64,000 nt of DNA from Liolophura sinensis (taxonomy: Eukaryota > Mollusca > Polyplacophora > Chitonida > Chitonidae), in assembly GCF_032854445.1 (NCBI RefSeq), contig NC_088300.1, positions 18,543,570-18,607,569 on the forward strand, read 5' to 3'. The position numbers were made by a program, and so were the translations under genes. How positions within the stretch are numbered: the stretch's first letter is position 1; each line of letters opens with the position of its first letter. The notes beneath the pieces were generated by a model. That model was not told the origin of the DNA. It did no database searches and saw only the letters and a program-made list of their open reading frames with translations. Below, piece after piece: positions 12,683 through 27,800 of this stretch.

Positions 12683-15180
12683 TATGCTAATTTCAGTCAA
12701 ATGTTGCAGTTATCTTGCAGTAAGCTACTAAGAAATTTTATTTTCACCAGCTAATTACCTTTGTGTAAGGAGCCTCACGAGATCGTATGGAAGTAAAGTA
12801 AATCGCACACAACTTCACATCACTTTTCACTAACTAATTACCCTTTGGTACTGCAGTGGTGGAAAATTCCATGAAATTATCGATTTACCATGAATACATA
12901 CGGGCTCCATGTTGTTGATAACTAGGTCATTGTGCAGTCAAACCTTGGATGTCGTGCTTGCTTAGGGTTAGCAGAATGGGGAGGTGGGAAGGGTAGTTTA
13001 ACAGCGCTACAATGCACACATTCACATATGTGATATGTAGAAATATGATGATATGCTTACTAATATTTGTTCCTAGACATTAATGCAGATACACAAAAAG
13101 TGTACTGTTTGGTCCTTGAGTCATCTATATCTGAAATTTACTCGAAAGGTAGGGCAGCGTCATGTAAAGGCATGTTTAACCTGGGATATAGTCCAAACTA
13201 TGTCCCAGGTTTAATCAAAAGAAGAATTCTGGTGTGATCTGAAAACTTTGACCCCTGATGCTGCCGTATCTGTGACTTGTCAAGATTGAGCCAGAATATA
13301 TGCAGATAAAGCGATGCTAAAGGTTTACCAATTTTAATTATATTACTATTTGAATCATTGTAGCTTGACTAATTAATTCTTTGCCGTTTTCTATAAGAAA
13401 AATAATTTTGACAGTTTTCCATGCATGAGAACTTTTTTTCATGTGTACTTTAAATATTTTATGGTAGTAGACTACTAGTTCTATATGTTATTTCAAGGAA
13501 TAGTGACTTATTTAATTTTTGTAAAAGTCACATTATTGTCATCTCCATAGAAACATGTAAAACCCTTGTATGTTTTTGGATCAGGAGCAGAATTCATCAA
13601 TCTGATTTATGGCTGTTTTTGTCTCAGCATGTTCCCTGTATATAGAAAAGTAAGTTGATATGATGCTCGTAGTTATCCCCCTTCTTCCACCACATCCCTG
13701 CATTAACTGTGGATTTGAGAGTGGTTGGAAAATTGGCAGTTTTGTGAATGAATTGTGCGATACTTCAAGTTGCCAAGGCAGCACAGGACCAATGGAGAAA
13801 CTAATTGTGGTTCTTTACTGTGAGAACTGATTCCTCTGGGTTTCAGAATATAGTCATTGTCAGGTTTTTGTTACCATCAAAAGGTTGCTGTTAGTGATGG
13901 TGGTTGTCATTGTCAGGTTTTTGTTGCCATCAAGAGGTTGCTGTTAGTGATGGTGGTTGTTATTGTCAGGTTTTTGTTGCCATCAAGAGGTTGCTGTTAG
14001 TGATGGTGGTTGTTATTGTCAGGTTTTTGTTGCCATCAAGAGGTTGCTGTTAGTGATGGTGGTTGTCATTGTCAGGTTTTTGTTGCCATCAAGAGGTTGC
14101 TGTTAGTGATGGTGGTTGTTATTGTCAGGTTTTTGTTGCCATCAAGAGGTTGCTGTTAGTGATGGTGGTTGTTATTGTCAGGTTTTTGTTGCCATCAAGA
14201 GGTTGCTGTTAGTGATGGTGGTTGTCATTGTCAGGTTTTTGTTGCCATCAAGAGGTTGCTGTTAGTGATGGTGGTTGTTATTGTCAGGTTTTTGTTGCCA
14301 TCAAGAGGTTGCTGTTAGTGATGGTGGTTGTTATTGTCAGGTTTTTGTTGCCATCAAGAGGTTGCTGTTAGTGATGGTGGTTGTTATTGTCAGGTTTTTT
14401 GTTGCCATCAAAAGGTTGCTGTTAGTGGTGGTGGTTTACGCTCTGTTTTGTGAGTACATGTAGGAGTACATGTAGTTAATCACCTGGAAAATGTGTGTGG
14501 CATTGCTACTTCACAAGGGTACTTCTGTTTTTACTTTTCATGACTAAAGATTTCTTGACATTTTTGTACAATCTTTGTAGTCTTTACTTGTTGTTTACTT
14601 GTTGTTAGTATCATAGCTAAAATTAGAACTGTCAAGTTTTCTCCACAAAACATCAGCCAATATTTCACCCAATATGTACTGCATGTACATGTAGCTGGCT
14701 AAATTCATGTTACTGCTACATGTTACAAGGGTTGAACAGGTCAAGATATTTGTAAATAATACTTTCCCTGGTGAAACAAAGCCTAGATAATTTCTTCTGA
14801 TATGCATCAGTATTTCATGTTCTGTTTTAGTGCCATTCCAGTGAAGTGCTCATTTTACTGTTTAAAGAAAAAAGTAAGCTGCTGTTATTTTGGTGTCTTA
14901 TTGTTGCTGCATCTGATGTACTGATTTACTGATAGTCAACCATGTATACAGGCCACTTACATTCCTATTACTTTTTAAATTGTTGTTTGTTCAAATGTTA
15001 TACACATGAATATCACAGTTCAATTATTTGTATTCGTTTTGCATTTGTAATGCACTTATGTAATCAGTGGCCTTAAAAACAGGAAGTAAAATTTAAGTGA
15101 AATGGTTACAAATTTACATGTTTGGTAGATCTTTTCTTGCAGTAAATAAAGTGCTTAAAGTCATTATAGTACAGCGCTTC
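12683..15180 (+). other. 3' UTR / downstream region of the methyltransferase gene
   Basis: No coding potential seen. A canonical poly(A) signal AATAAA at 15145-15150 is the first good candidate downstream of the stop after the minisatellite, so the minisatellite may lie in a long 3' UTR. The transcript end is not proven. Confidence 0.4.
13850..14434 (+). repeat. 53-bp minisatellite, 11 copies, with trimeric higher-order structure
   Basis: Eleven head-to-tail copies of a 53-bp unit (core TTGTCAGGTTTTTG then CCATCAAGAGG) begin near 13858, 13911, 13964 and so on to 14389. Most copies are nearly identical; the first and last carry more changes. At one position the unit has either C or T, in the order C-T-T, C-T-T, C-T-T, T, so the array seems to have grown in 159-bp triplets. 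Confidence 0.95.
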
Positions 15181-17000
15181 TTCTAACTTCCCATTCTTGG
15201 ACAACAGATTTGATATTCCCCTGCTTCCTTGGGTCTGTGGCGGCAATAGTCCTCAGCTCCATATCATTTGTTTTTTGTTTTTTATGTACACAGATCACTG
15301 AAGATATTTCAAGATGTCAGAAATTCTGAAACTAAAAATTGTGTTCTTACGTGATCAGAACAACAATTGGAAGATGTTTATGATATTCCATGTAAACTAT
15401 ATTGCGATATTTTATTCACAATGGGGATATTGAAATTGCATCATTTTAATCTCCAGTATTAAGAGTCTTGGACATTTATACATTTACATAATGTATAAAT
15501 GTGTTACAGCTTGCATACCAAGTGTATTTCTCTCCTCATGTCAGTCTACTAGTGACAATGAGGACAGAGAAGGGAGAGAAACATTAGGATTAGGTTAACA
15601 CAGATTTCTGAGGACACTTCCTAAATCAAATTTCCTGTAACTTTTTTCATAAATGACATCTCAGTTATAGTTACGAAAAAACTGAATTATGAAGGTTTTT
15701 GAAAGTGGGCCATGGTCTCTGATGAGATAGATGTTAAGAAGCATGCCTAGTTCAGAGAATTTATACGCACATATCTTTGAAACAACTTACAAATGTGAAT
15801 GGACAGATTGATAGACCAGTCAAAGGAACACCTTTCAAGCAACCTTAGTGTATGTGCCTAGAAAGAGAAATGCTGCCAACTACTATATACTCTGGATAAA
15901 GCTGTCAGACCTTACTTTCCTATGCATACTTCTATTTATTAATTGCAATATTGCAGACATGTCATCTGTGTAAACCAGAACTCTATACCAGTAAATGATT
16001 TTCAATGCAATAATGAGAACATCTGTGCATAGCCTAACCAAGAGTTCGGAGACAGCCCCCAAAGAATGAAGACTTCAGGTTTTAGGCAACGATATGACAA
16101 AATTGGTACCATTCATTCAAAGGTTCAAGTGAAACTGTACCCAAAACTAATTTGATTTTATTTTCTAGAATTTTTGCTGTGCCAGGAAAAGCATTTAAGT
16201 TAGGATAAAATATGGTGACCTTGTCAGAATACATTTGAGTTGTGATGTCAACTTTGTTAGTCAATGGAATATTTTGAAAATGGTTATTTTCTGTGATGTC
16301 ACGCCTGAATTACATTAAAATCCCTTTAATAACTTTTCAACTGATTTTTAGGAGCCAAAAAATATGAAAAGCGAAAACACATTGTCTTAAATCAGCTTAG
16401 AAAATAACTTCTTTTGTAGAAATGTAAAAGAATAAATTTGAAGTATTTCTTAAGTGTTCTTGTTGCTTTTTACTGGAGGCACAGTTTTACTCAATGCGCA
16501 TCTTGCCTGATTTTAAGAGTTTTTAACTGATCTTGGGTTTTTGAGGCTTGTTGTGAAGGTACACATAAAATATCCTTTTAGCAAATTTTATGTTTCAGTA
16601 CCAATAGTAATATTGCGACATTTATTTACACCTAAGAAATGCACTTTGGGCGTGAATTTTTATGTATTTACCTTACAATGTAAGTATAACTAGATGGAAA
16701 ACTGAATATCACTGAAGATATTCAATCACTTGATAGGATTTCTTTCTGTAGAAAAATCATGAAAATCATTTTTGGTCTTCTATCCAAATATTAATGAACA
16801 AGTGCCCTTTTTAGGTAACAGTACACAAAAATTAACCCTTTCAAGGTTATAAAATGCCCTTTGGGATCATTATTGAGTCCATTTATTTTAGGGCAAAGTA
16901 GAAAGCGTCATTAAAACTGGCAGGAAGATGAAAACATGCACCCCCAGAACTACTCCAACAGCATCGTAAGAAGAAATGAAGCTGATATATATTTAAGTAA
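15180..17000. other. Convergent intergenic region
   Basis: AT-rich sequence between the 3' ends of the methyltransferase and LBR genes. I see no exon, repeat family member or RNA gene here. Confidence 0.5.
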
Positions 17001-18890
17001 TGTTTATTGCCTTCCTCCAATAATAAAAAGTACAGACATCTGGTAGAAATGTTTCAATACATATCTATCCAAGGATTTCATTAAAAAACAATACTGTACT
17101 ACGTTTAAGAAATATTAAACTGAAGCTGTAACATAAGTGTAAATGACTGCATTAAAACCATCACAGGAAGGAATTTACTGTAATTGGCTCGTGTTTTAAG
17201 CATGGCAAAGAATTACATTAGTGACATCTTATCTAGCTGGTGATACCTAGTATTTTTACTTTTAAAGAACAACTTCATGAAGTGCTGGTAAGAAGCAGAG
17301 AAGGTCCTGGCTGACTTTAACCAAGTTCCGATCTATGGAATGTGATGGGGGAGAGAAGTATACCTGTCCTAGCAAATGCTGAATTGCTGAAGAATGACAA
17401 GAAACACTAAAACAGAGCCATAACAAAATACAATCAGGCCAATAAAAACACTGCACGATATAAGAACACTAAAATACAGAACCACGACGTATGTACAAAT
17501 GCCATATATATGGGAGGTGAAATACATGGAAATAAAAATAAAAGAGCATGTCCATTAAAATATATTAGCTTGGTGCACAATGATTTCGTGCAACTCAAGC
17601 ATTGCACAGGACTAAAACGTGGAGTTAATTACCTCATAACAGTTTTTTAACTCTGTTGCCGTACCACTATTCAATATTGAAAGAATACTTTTGTGTACCA
17701 ATGGAAATCTGGAACAATCAAGATTTGTTCACATGGTTAACCACATGCAATAAAATAAAAAATATTACAAAAACAAGCATCAAATGAGACACATAAATAC
17801 TCTCACTGGCATCTAAATTCTTCTACTAATAACTCTGATCTTTCTACAAGCACAACCAATCCATGTCCAAATGTTCAAATCATAAAATACACAATGACTG
17901 AATAGAAACACCTACTGAGTTCTACTGCAAACACATTATGTTCTCACAAATCTAATTTCACTGGGGTACTCAACATGACACAGCACTGAAATACAACTAA
18001 ATATTACACAAGCTTCTCCACAAAATAAAGACATAACTGGAAGACAAATACACTTTAGGTGAAGCCAGAAATTAAAAGCTTGACAATTGACAACATCTCA
18101 TTTTTATTTTTGTGGAGAACGGGTTATTTGAAAACTGCCAGGCACTATTTTACAGACTTCTTAGTGTATGATGCAGATGAAACTGTGTGGCTTTGTACAT
18201 GTGCAGTGGCGCAAGCCTGTTTCCAGTTGAAAAGAATATCTTATTGGTGAAAGTTAACATGAAAGTAACATTATGAAGTCAAATTCAAGGCATGTGGAGC
18301 TAGGGAAAAGGAGCAATAAAGCATTACAGACCTGACCTCATTGTTCTGTTCCAACCACAGGATAACCTTTAGATTTTTTCTCTTTGATAGAAATTATTAC
18401 CCAGGAAATATTTTGATTATGTTGGAAAATATGAGAAAATAAAAATTTCTTGCAACTTGGGTTACAATGATTTCACACCTGGGCGTAGCCATACCTTCAT
18501 TCAAAGCATGTGCCATATGACATAGTAGGATGGGTGCGTTTAAAATCTTAAAGTACATGTACTATATTCATATTAAATTATGATAAAATAATTATGGAAT
18601 TGATCTGCTACAACAATTAGTTATTCAGGGCTTTAAATAGCAATCAAATGGATATTAAAATAGATTATTATAATATCAAGGATTTATTCAAATAATACTG
18701 ACCCATCAGTTATGTGCCAAAATTATCAACGTTAAAAGTTAAAAAGAGACAATTTTGATACCAAGACACTATTTGACACGTTATACTTCGATTATGTCAC
18801 CGTAAAAAAATATTATCTATACAGGGAGAATGTGATGAGGACTAAGTGGTGATGGTGGGTATGATGAGACCGGCCTTCTGGGTAGAAGCC
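17000..18890 (-). other. Probable LBR 3' UTR
   Basis: Follows the LBR stop codon (18891-18893) on the minus strand and ends near an AATAAA read on the minus strand at 17003-17008. No open frame with family features is present. The length and end are inferred. Confidence 0.4.
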
Positions 18891-21800
18891 TCAGTAAATG
18901 TGAGGGAAGATCTGGTACTTGACACGCTCGCAGTAGCGCTCCCAACTAGGGCCGTACTTCTTACGGCAGCTGTGGTTGTCCCGATTGGAACGGTGCACCA
19001 ACAGAACCAGGAAGTAAATCGGGTAGAAGTAAGGCAGGATGTGGGAAAATCCTAAAAATAAATTAACAAATGCATAAATGAACTACAAACATATGTACAA
19101 TACAACCCAGTACAAATGTAAACCATTAGACTTTGATCCGCTACAGTCAGATGCCAGAACACAATCTATTCACTTAGAAGACCCAAAAGCATTTATCTAC
19201 TGCTGCTAAACTTATTTACTCGACAGCTGTTCAACAACTTGATAAGAACTTTTCATTTGTATGATGGCAGCGACGTTTTTGACCAGGTACCTGACAAACC
19301 TCCCACTTGAGGCTCCTGGCAAAGCAGGAATAGCTGGATTCGAACATCCAACTTTACTGGTGACTGTCCCATTCAGCAGGACTTCAAACCTTTCAGTCTC
19401 ATAATTATGACTATTAATATTAAGAAGATGAGCAAAGTACCTGTGGGTAGAGACCATGCCAGTGCCATGATGAGGGTCCCCAGGTAGTTAGGATGACGGC
19501 ACAGTCCCCACCAGCCAGACACCAACAATCGACGCCCTGAAGCTGTGGGTATGGTCTCCAGGTCTGAAATAGTGGAAATCAATGCTCTGAATTAAGTGAG
19601 TGTGCACACATTTCCTACTCCATGGAACATTAATCATAATCTGAAAGACATGCACAGGACAGGAGTATTTAGGATTTTTGACACTGCTGAAATGTGTATT
19701 TTCAGAAATGTCAGGCACCTATTTTCTGGCTTGTACATGTATATCATAACATACCAATAGAGAGCCAACACTGACCAATCAGGATGCAATCTACTTCTCA
19801 CCTGGATAAAACAGTGTTTACTATGAAAAGAAGGTAACCTCCTAATATGAAGTCTCAGTTTGACAAGTACAGATATTGAAGTGGAATGACCTATTCAGTA
19901 TCACTTACGAGCCAAGGTTGGGTTCTGAGGATCCTTTCTGAATTCATTCTTCTGAGAGTTAGATCCACGGAAGACAATATAGCCCACCACTACAACCATA
20001 AACACATCCAACAATAACCAAAGACATCCATCATCTGAATTTAAGATTTGACATTTGACCATTTGCTCTAAATACACTGATATAACCAATGTCATAATCT
20101 ACATTCAAAAATATATTTCTCATAAGACAGTAATCAGTTTCTTTTTTTTTTTTTTTGCTTAAAGAAACAAGGCCTTCCATTTTTCCAAAAATAAGAACTA
20201 TGGTTTTCAAAGTTTAATCTCAACAGGCTATCTCGTTAGTTAAGCGCCAGTGATAGCACTTTACATCTCTACTAATACTTATGAAAACCCCATATCAAAA
20301 CATAATCAGAGAAAGTTTAAGACAATACATGTGCTAGAGTAAATATTCAAACTGAAGTATTTGATTGCTGTTGAATACCATTCTCAAGAATTTTTTCCTC
20401 ATCCAAGGGCCGTCGGTTATATGGATGGAGGGAAACCAGAGTGTCCACGTTTAAACAACTGACTTTTGGCAAGTTATTGCCAAACTTTTTCATATGTGAT
20501 GTATAGATGTGTACGTTATAAGTTGTCTTGAACCAGCCGACTGTGCAAACTGCCATACGGGCTTCGTCAGCCGCTCATTGTCATCAAGGCCCCACAAACT
20601 GTGAGAGCGAATGAAGCTAAAAAGCATGTACACTTACAATTAAGAACTGCAATAGCAGCCAAGCCATACCACCTCCACTCTTGGGGATGTTCTAGCAAGA
20701 AGCGTGTTTGCAGACTGTAGAGGAATGGCACCCAGACAATGTCCCCAAAGACCAGCATGAAACCAAACCCGTCATGGAGAATGTCCATTGTGGTGAGTAT
20801 AGCATCCTGCCAGGTGAACATTATTAAAGAATATTTAAGATGTAAGTATTTTCCAAGTGAGATAAACTCAAATGCTATCCCATTTAAAATGGCAGGGACT
20901 GAAACAACAGATATGAAAGATCTATTTTTTTTTTCTACATAAGAAACATTACTTCAGTATCACACCACCACATCTGAAAACCATTCAACTTTCGATTTAA
21001 CATTGGAATTTGTCCACATCATATTTAATTAAATATAATAGTTTTTTCTGAAGTACTTTTTTTTTTACCCTTTGACCTTAATTTATTACAAATCGTTTTA
21101 ATTGTTCAATTATGAACAGTTTTCTGATAGTTATTAATAGAAACGGAGATGTTACGTTTCACAGGCCTACACTGTAAGCTACCGTGACTGTTTCTCACCT
21201 CAAACCAGAGAGCATCGGCCACATACAGGAAGTGGAAGAGTGATACCAGACAAAGAGCTGGGGAAGGATACTGGTTCTGCTGACATGACTTGGCAATAAA
21301 ACATAGGTCCAGCATCACCCAGCCAATCAGGCCTGGACGCAGCTCAAAGAAAAACTTCAGATCAAAGCTTTTGAATCGAGGGTTCAACTCACGGCCCATG
21401 AAGAAGTCATAAATATGGTTTTCTGAAACAACAGCCAGACAAAAACATTAATTATGTTTATATAAACTGTTGGAAAAAATCACCAATCAGTGTTTTTGCA
21501 CTCTGTAACACTATCACTGGAAAACATAATTCAGATGATTAAAGTGTCTCAAGTAATAACCATTACTAGATACACTCCACCATGGTACAAATGGACATCA
21601 ATCTGACATAATAAAGTCATAGCTCAGATACCTGCCATTGTTCTTTTTTTCTTTTTTAAGATACAAAGTCAGCATCAAAACCATGCAACTATTACAATCT
21701 CTTTATAGTGTAAACCAAAATCTTATTCTTACACATGTTATGATGTAACTGATAAGTAGGCAAGCCAAAATGTCAGTTTTTCTCTGACACCTGATCAACA

Positions 21801-24800
21801 CATACACGTACATTGAAATTACTGTGTGCAAAAACTGGCATTTAATGTTATTTACAGCGGCATAAATATGGTCTGAAGTTTCTTCCATACAATTTATAGA
21901 AGAATTCTGGCACTCCAGCAGTTGACAGGGTAAGTTAAACTCACCTGTGTTTCCACGAGAGGACAGGTAAAACCTGGAAACCCAAAATGAGCGAATGTAA
22001 AGGAAAACGCTCAGGACAATTGAGAAAAGAGTGGCTATGGTGATCAGGGGAGGAATTTGTCGTAAACCCTTGTGACGGGAACCTTGAGGAACACAGCCAA
22101 TCCAAATGCAGCCAAGCTCAAAACAAGGGCAATAAATCCTGGATGAAATAAGAAACAGAGTCCTTACAGAAACTGATCAACTAGAATCAATTTTAACAAC
22201 ATACTACTGAAAATAATGTTTTTGTGATAGTTAAACACAGAGTTCATACAACCAGAAGCATAGTCAGAATCTTGTATGTGAGCCACACCTAAACAGCCAT
22301 GCCTTAGTTAATGTTGTCCTATAGGCCAAAGTCGTCCGTTTCCAGCTTTTGAGTTTTTGGCCGTCTCCATGTGATCTACAGTGTCAATGATAATTTGCAC
22401 TTGAAAGTACATGCACTCAACACATATACCCTGTGCACAAATATCAATATTATATGTGATGTCTTCAACATTTATTGTTAATAAATGTCTTGAGTGCCTG
22501 ACATTTACTGCTAAATAGTATGCAACAGATCATCGTGTAAGCACAATGTTGCTAAAGAATATAATGAACAGCACAACATTTCAGATCTTAAATCTGAACA
22601 GAGCTGACATAGATTTATTTTTATTTTCAGCAGTCAAAACTGGAGTTCCTAAACAAACTTCATCCTAATAGATACCTACCATTGCACCGATACTTTAGTT
22701 TTCTTGCCCCTTTGATGGGCTGGCCAGATACAAGACGACCAATGGGTAGAGAATATATCAAAGCCTGGAATACCAGCCAGCCAAAGAATATCAGAGTGGC
22801 TTCGCGATCAAATAACACTCTCCAATTTGATGGTAGCCTCGGCAATTTTCTTATGGAGCACTGGTCCTGGTAGAAAAAGAAACAATGAGAGTTTACATGT
22901 TTGAACACTAACAGCAAAAACATTGAAATTCCATGATAAACTGCCAGCCATAGCTATCTATGCTAGAGAGCATAAAAGTCTATAAGCAACTTATCAAACA
23001 ATAGAAGTTTAGAAACCAGTTTAAAATTTTTCTTTGACTGTGAATATTATTTAGCCCCCAACAATACGCCCCCCAAAAAGCAATTCAGCTATTAACCCAT
23101 AAATGCATATCACGAATGATGACAGGCCATGAGCAAATCAAAAATCAAGTTTTGTTAGTCACTTTAAAAGCAAAAAAAGCAAACTAATTTTTTTTTTTAA
23201 TGTTGACAAAAAAGATCTCAAAATACTGAACCTAAAAGCATTGAAAAGACTTACCTACATGCATAAACTACATATACATTAGGAGAGAAAGATACTGTTT
23301 AAAGATGTCCAGGAACATTAAATACACATACAACAAACCTTTGAGCACATGAATGTCAATCCATAGACAGTTGCTGGTAGCAAGAACATGAGGAAAAAAG
23401 CCCCTATAGCACCCCCAAATTCACGCTCCACTTGCTTCCTAGAACTCTTATCGTTATCAGTGCTTTCACTGGACACAGATCTGAAGTCATCTGACTGAGA
23501 AAACAAATAATCAGGTTAGAGCAATGTATAATCTGTCAGACATGTTTTCAGAAGTTATAAAAAAATATTCCGGGAGCAAATATCAGTGTCATAAATGTCA
23601 ACACAAGTACATGTATGTTATGTGCCTAAAAATGGGGTGAACAAAAGAAAATTCTAAATACCTCAATAATACATGACATAATAAAGAGGGTAAAAAAAAA
23701 AAAAGAGTATTTTAGATTTTTAACAAAACATTTAGATTTCACCATTAGAACATGAATCAGAGCTGTATTAAACAGTGATTGCTACCCTAAAACAGGTCAC
23801 ACGGAATTCTGAAGTCTCACCAATGGACTTGTCAAAGCAGCTATTCTAGCAGATTTACGAGTTGGTGTTTCTTCTCGCATTGTAGTCCTGCTTGATCGAG
23901 TAGATCTCAACTTCACTTCACTGTCTACACTGTCAGTCTTAAGTACTGGCTTCTCCTTTTCCATTCTCTTTTCTAAAGTCCTCTCAGAGACAACTTTTCC
24001 TGGGGTAGTAGACTCTACAGGTTTTCTTGCCCGACTGCGAGAGGATGAGCGACTTCTAGCGCGTCCTCGACTCCTGCTGCGACTCCTACTACGACTCCTG
24101 CCGCGCGAACCGGCCCTTCCCGGTGACTTAGAGGACTGTAAGACAAAGAAGTTATTTGAAGCATCTGATCATTTACAAGTATGATACCACTGTTGCATCT
24201 ACATAATGGCAACATGGAAACATAAGCATCAGGATCGAAATACGTTGCCATGTAATCTGACTATTGAACACACATGTACATATCTGCCATGCTTTGACAC
24301 TGGCTAATTGTTACTGGATTTTGTCTGTCTGGCCTTTATTCCAGTCCCTTCAAATACAAAGTACATTTAATCTGCCAAAGTCGTGAATTAGGCAAAGAAG
24401 ACAAACAGAATTGGTTCAACAAAGAAAGGCTATCATTTAAAATATTTTCGATGGGTAAACCCAACTGACATCCCCCCCCCCCCCCCTCGCCAAAAAAGGT
24501 ACCTACTCACCAGTTTTTTTTATCAGAATTTTGATGTCGGTTTTTTACATTTCTGTTCATGTTAATTCCTTTAAAATTCATTTGTTTCATTTGAAAGAAA
24601 AAAAAATAGTTCCCTACTGACCTACCCCATTTTTTTTTTATATGTTTAGATTACATCCAACAAAGAACTTAAGGATAGCCTTTTTGAAAAACGATAACGT
24701 TCTATACCAACAAGCTGACTGCATTACTGTGCTCAGTAATAAATATGAGGACTATTAACTGTCTATTTTCAGCGCATCACTTTGCCCAATGTTTACAATG

Positions 24801-27800
24801 CCAGCTGTCAGTTCCTTTTCATGCTGAAATGTTCACAAAAACATCTTGCATAAAATATCACTTTCTACATTCAAAGTACACAGAATATAACACTTTCTCC
24901 AGTCCTGCTTTTATTGTGTATATATGTCTGATTTGATTGGATTTATTCACCAGAAAGAAAGTAGAAAAGGAAGAACATCTCAATACCTCTCTGTACCTAA
25001 ACCTCTTGTATCCGCATGGTTATATATAAATATATATACACACACATACATATACATACATATACATACACACCCGCAAACACACAGGCACAAGCATATG
25101 TATGTACATGTACGTATATTCATACAAATACATCTTAAATATTATCGTAATGTGCACAGTATAAGTAGGCCTATATAATAATGGTTTTTCTTAATCAAGG
25201 TTAATACAAACAGGTATATACACACACACATAATTACATATGTACAGATACATCAGTTTGTCAACATAATACAACTTATAGCACTCTGGCGGGAGCAGAA
25301 ACCCCAAAGGGCTTATTGTATCCCATAACATGTTTAAATTTAATTGACAAGAGATGCTAACTGGTTAATACTCATATGTTGGAATGAAGCACTTGCACAT
25401 ACGTACACGTGTACCTAATTATGCATACACATAGTAGTTACTACTGTAGCACCCACTCCTAAATGTAAGGATATACAGACAGTAAAGAGAATTTACATTC
25501 GTAAATATGTGTACAAATATGCACACGCACACATGTGCACTTATGTATTAATATTCATATCAATCAAGGCGACAACAATATACTATCAAGAGAAAACATT
25601 AAGCAAGCAACTACGTGTCGCAACTGAGTTAATTCAAAATGTATGTACAATTGTGGATGACTTGGTGTAGTAATGATTATAGCTATATGCTTCATCAGCT
25701 GTATATTTTTCTCAGGAGTCTGCACACAACACACAATTGCACACAATTTTCAGCTTTTTTAACAAAATAAAGTTTGATTTAAATATTATAACAGGTCACT
25801 AAATTTACATTTGCAATCAACCATCGCTGAGATTATTGCCACAGCGACATGATTACCCACAGCAATACAGATTAAAGGAGTTATTTGCTTTGAGTCGAAG
25901 TATTACTTGTTGTTTACAAGGCATGAAGGATTTATGAAATTATCTTTCTTGTCATCTTTATTTAACTTTTGGTCTAACCTACTCTTAAGTCGTAGAAATG
26001 TTTTCAAGACAAGGCTTAACCAGGTCTCAGCAGTAGGTCTGACAGTTAATGAGCTAATCCAGTGATGTACATGTATATTGTTATTAACACTGTGATAACA
26101 AATTTAAGGGGGATAACAAGTCGGCGGGAGGGAAGCAAAGTTATTGGGAATACAAGCAATTTTCACCTGATGTTGCATTGCGAGATTCACGATAACGAAA
26201 GCACAATATGTATTTAAGGTAAGCTGGTTAGGTAATGACAACACACAGGAAAATCTATTCAGCCAGAAAAGAAGGTTTTGCAATACAGATCTATTACAAT
26301 ATCCTTAAACATCCCCATATGTGCCTTTGTTGGAGAATTAGAGTTTGATCGACTAACTTGTTGTTTTATGCCGCACCGAAGGCAAGTAAACCATCCCACC
26401 TGAGCCATTATACTGATACGGGTCAACCAGTCGTTGCACCATCCCCTTCATGCTGAATGCCAAGCGAAGAAGTTACAACTCCCTCTTTAAAGTCTTAGGT
26501 GTGACTCGACCCAGGATTGATCCTGGATCTGCCGCTATCCAGACCAGTCACTTTAATACAAAACCACTGATCATTGGCAAGCCCGTAACAACTCCCCCAT
26601 TTGAATTATACAGTGGTGAAGGCCAGTTTTCCAAAGAATAAAGCCTCTTTCTTTTATACAGTTCTAATAGCGTCATCATCCACCCGCCACCAAGACCCCT
26701 TGAAATTTATTCATTTATTTATATATTTGATTGGTGTTTTATGCCGTACTCAAGAATACTTCACTTATACGAGGGCAGCCAGCATTATGATGGGAGGAAA
26801 CGGGGCAGCGCCCAGGGGAAACCCACGACCATTCGCTGGTTGCAGGAAGACCCTTGAAATTAACCACTGAACTAACTGCAGTGGAATGAGGAAATTCCTA
26901 GCATTCCTACGCAAATCTTACCCAGATCTCCAGGTTAGGAATCTTTTGTGATACCCACTAGATCACCGCCTCCAAAATTCAGAATTCAGAGAAAAGAAAA
27001 TTCTTTACATTATTTATACATTTTATTTGGCATATATTTTAATGTCCAGCATTTAGCAAGACTTTAACTTCGGTAAAATAATGTCACACGTGCTTGCCGT
27101 AGAGCATTAAACAAAGAGCCTCATGCTTCACAGCTGAACATGCAGCACACACTGGTAAAACTGTCTTGTACTGCTTCTGAAGCTCAGTGTCTACTGTTCC
27201 TTTATCTGTCCCACAGAAACAACACAAATCCCTCTGACCAATGTCAGAACTGTAGTATGGACTTTACACGCGGAACTCACAGGTGATACCCAGGATTATT
27301 TGGTGGGGTGACAGGAGCTCCACACAAATACTTGTACTTCGTAATGGTAGTTATGAGCTGAACCTGCTGGCGCTCAGTAAGTTTACTTCTGGAATAAACC
27401 ACGCTTGGTTTCTTACACTCCACACATGCAAACACCGCTAGTGCATTTTGGGCTGTTAACACTGCAAGCTCTACAGAAATGCCACTTTCTGTGGTAAGAT
27501 GCCACTTCTTTTGTGCTCTTTCTGGTCACTTTAGCTGTGGGAACAAACCCTCAACATGCTGTTTAGCCTCTTGAATTGCAGCATCTTCTACAGGCTGCTG
27601 AATAAAGATAGGCTTCCCTTTATGGACAGTTTTTTAAAGGGGCCTTCTATAGTTTCTTTAAAGGACCTGATGCTGTTTGTCCAGGCTTCTTTCAGACCGG
27701 GAACCTTCTGTTTCATGTCCCTCATATTGTTCATATTGCCACATCTGCCAAATTTCGCTTCCATTTCTTGAGAGCCTTTTTTTTTGCGCTCTAGAGCACA

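Larger units (their letters stand above)
24250..27080. other. LBR first-intron sequence, left part
   Basis: No exon recognised. Holds the poly(C) run, TA/CA microsatellites, a SINE B fragment, a SINE A fragment and a tRNA-like SINE head, each listed separately. Confidence 0.5.

Noticed and set aside
14275-14463. 62-codon plus-strand open frame
   Set aside because: Frame reading through the 53-bp minisatellite; repetitive translation without family features.
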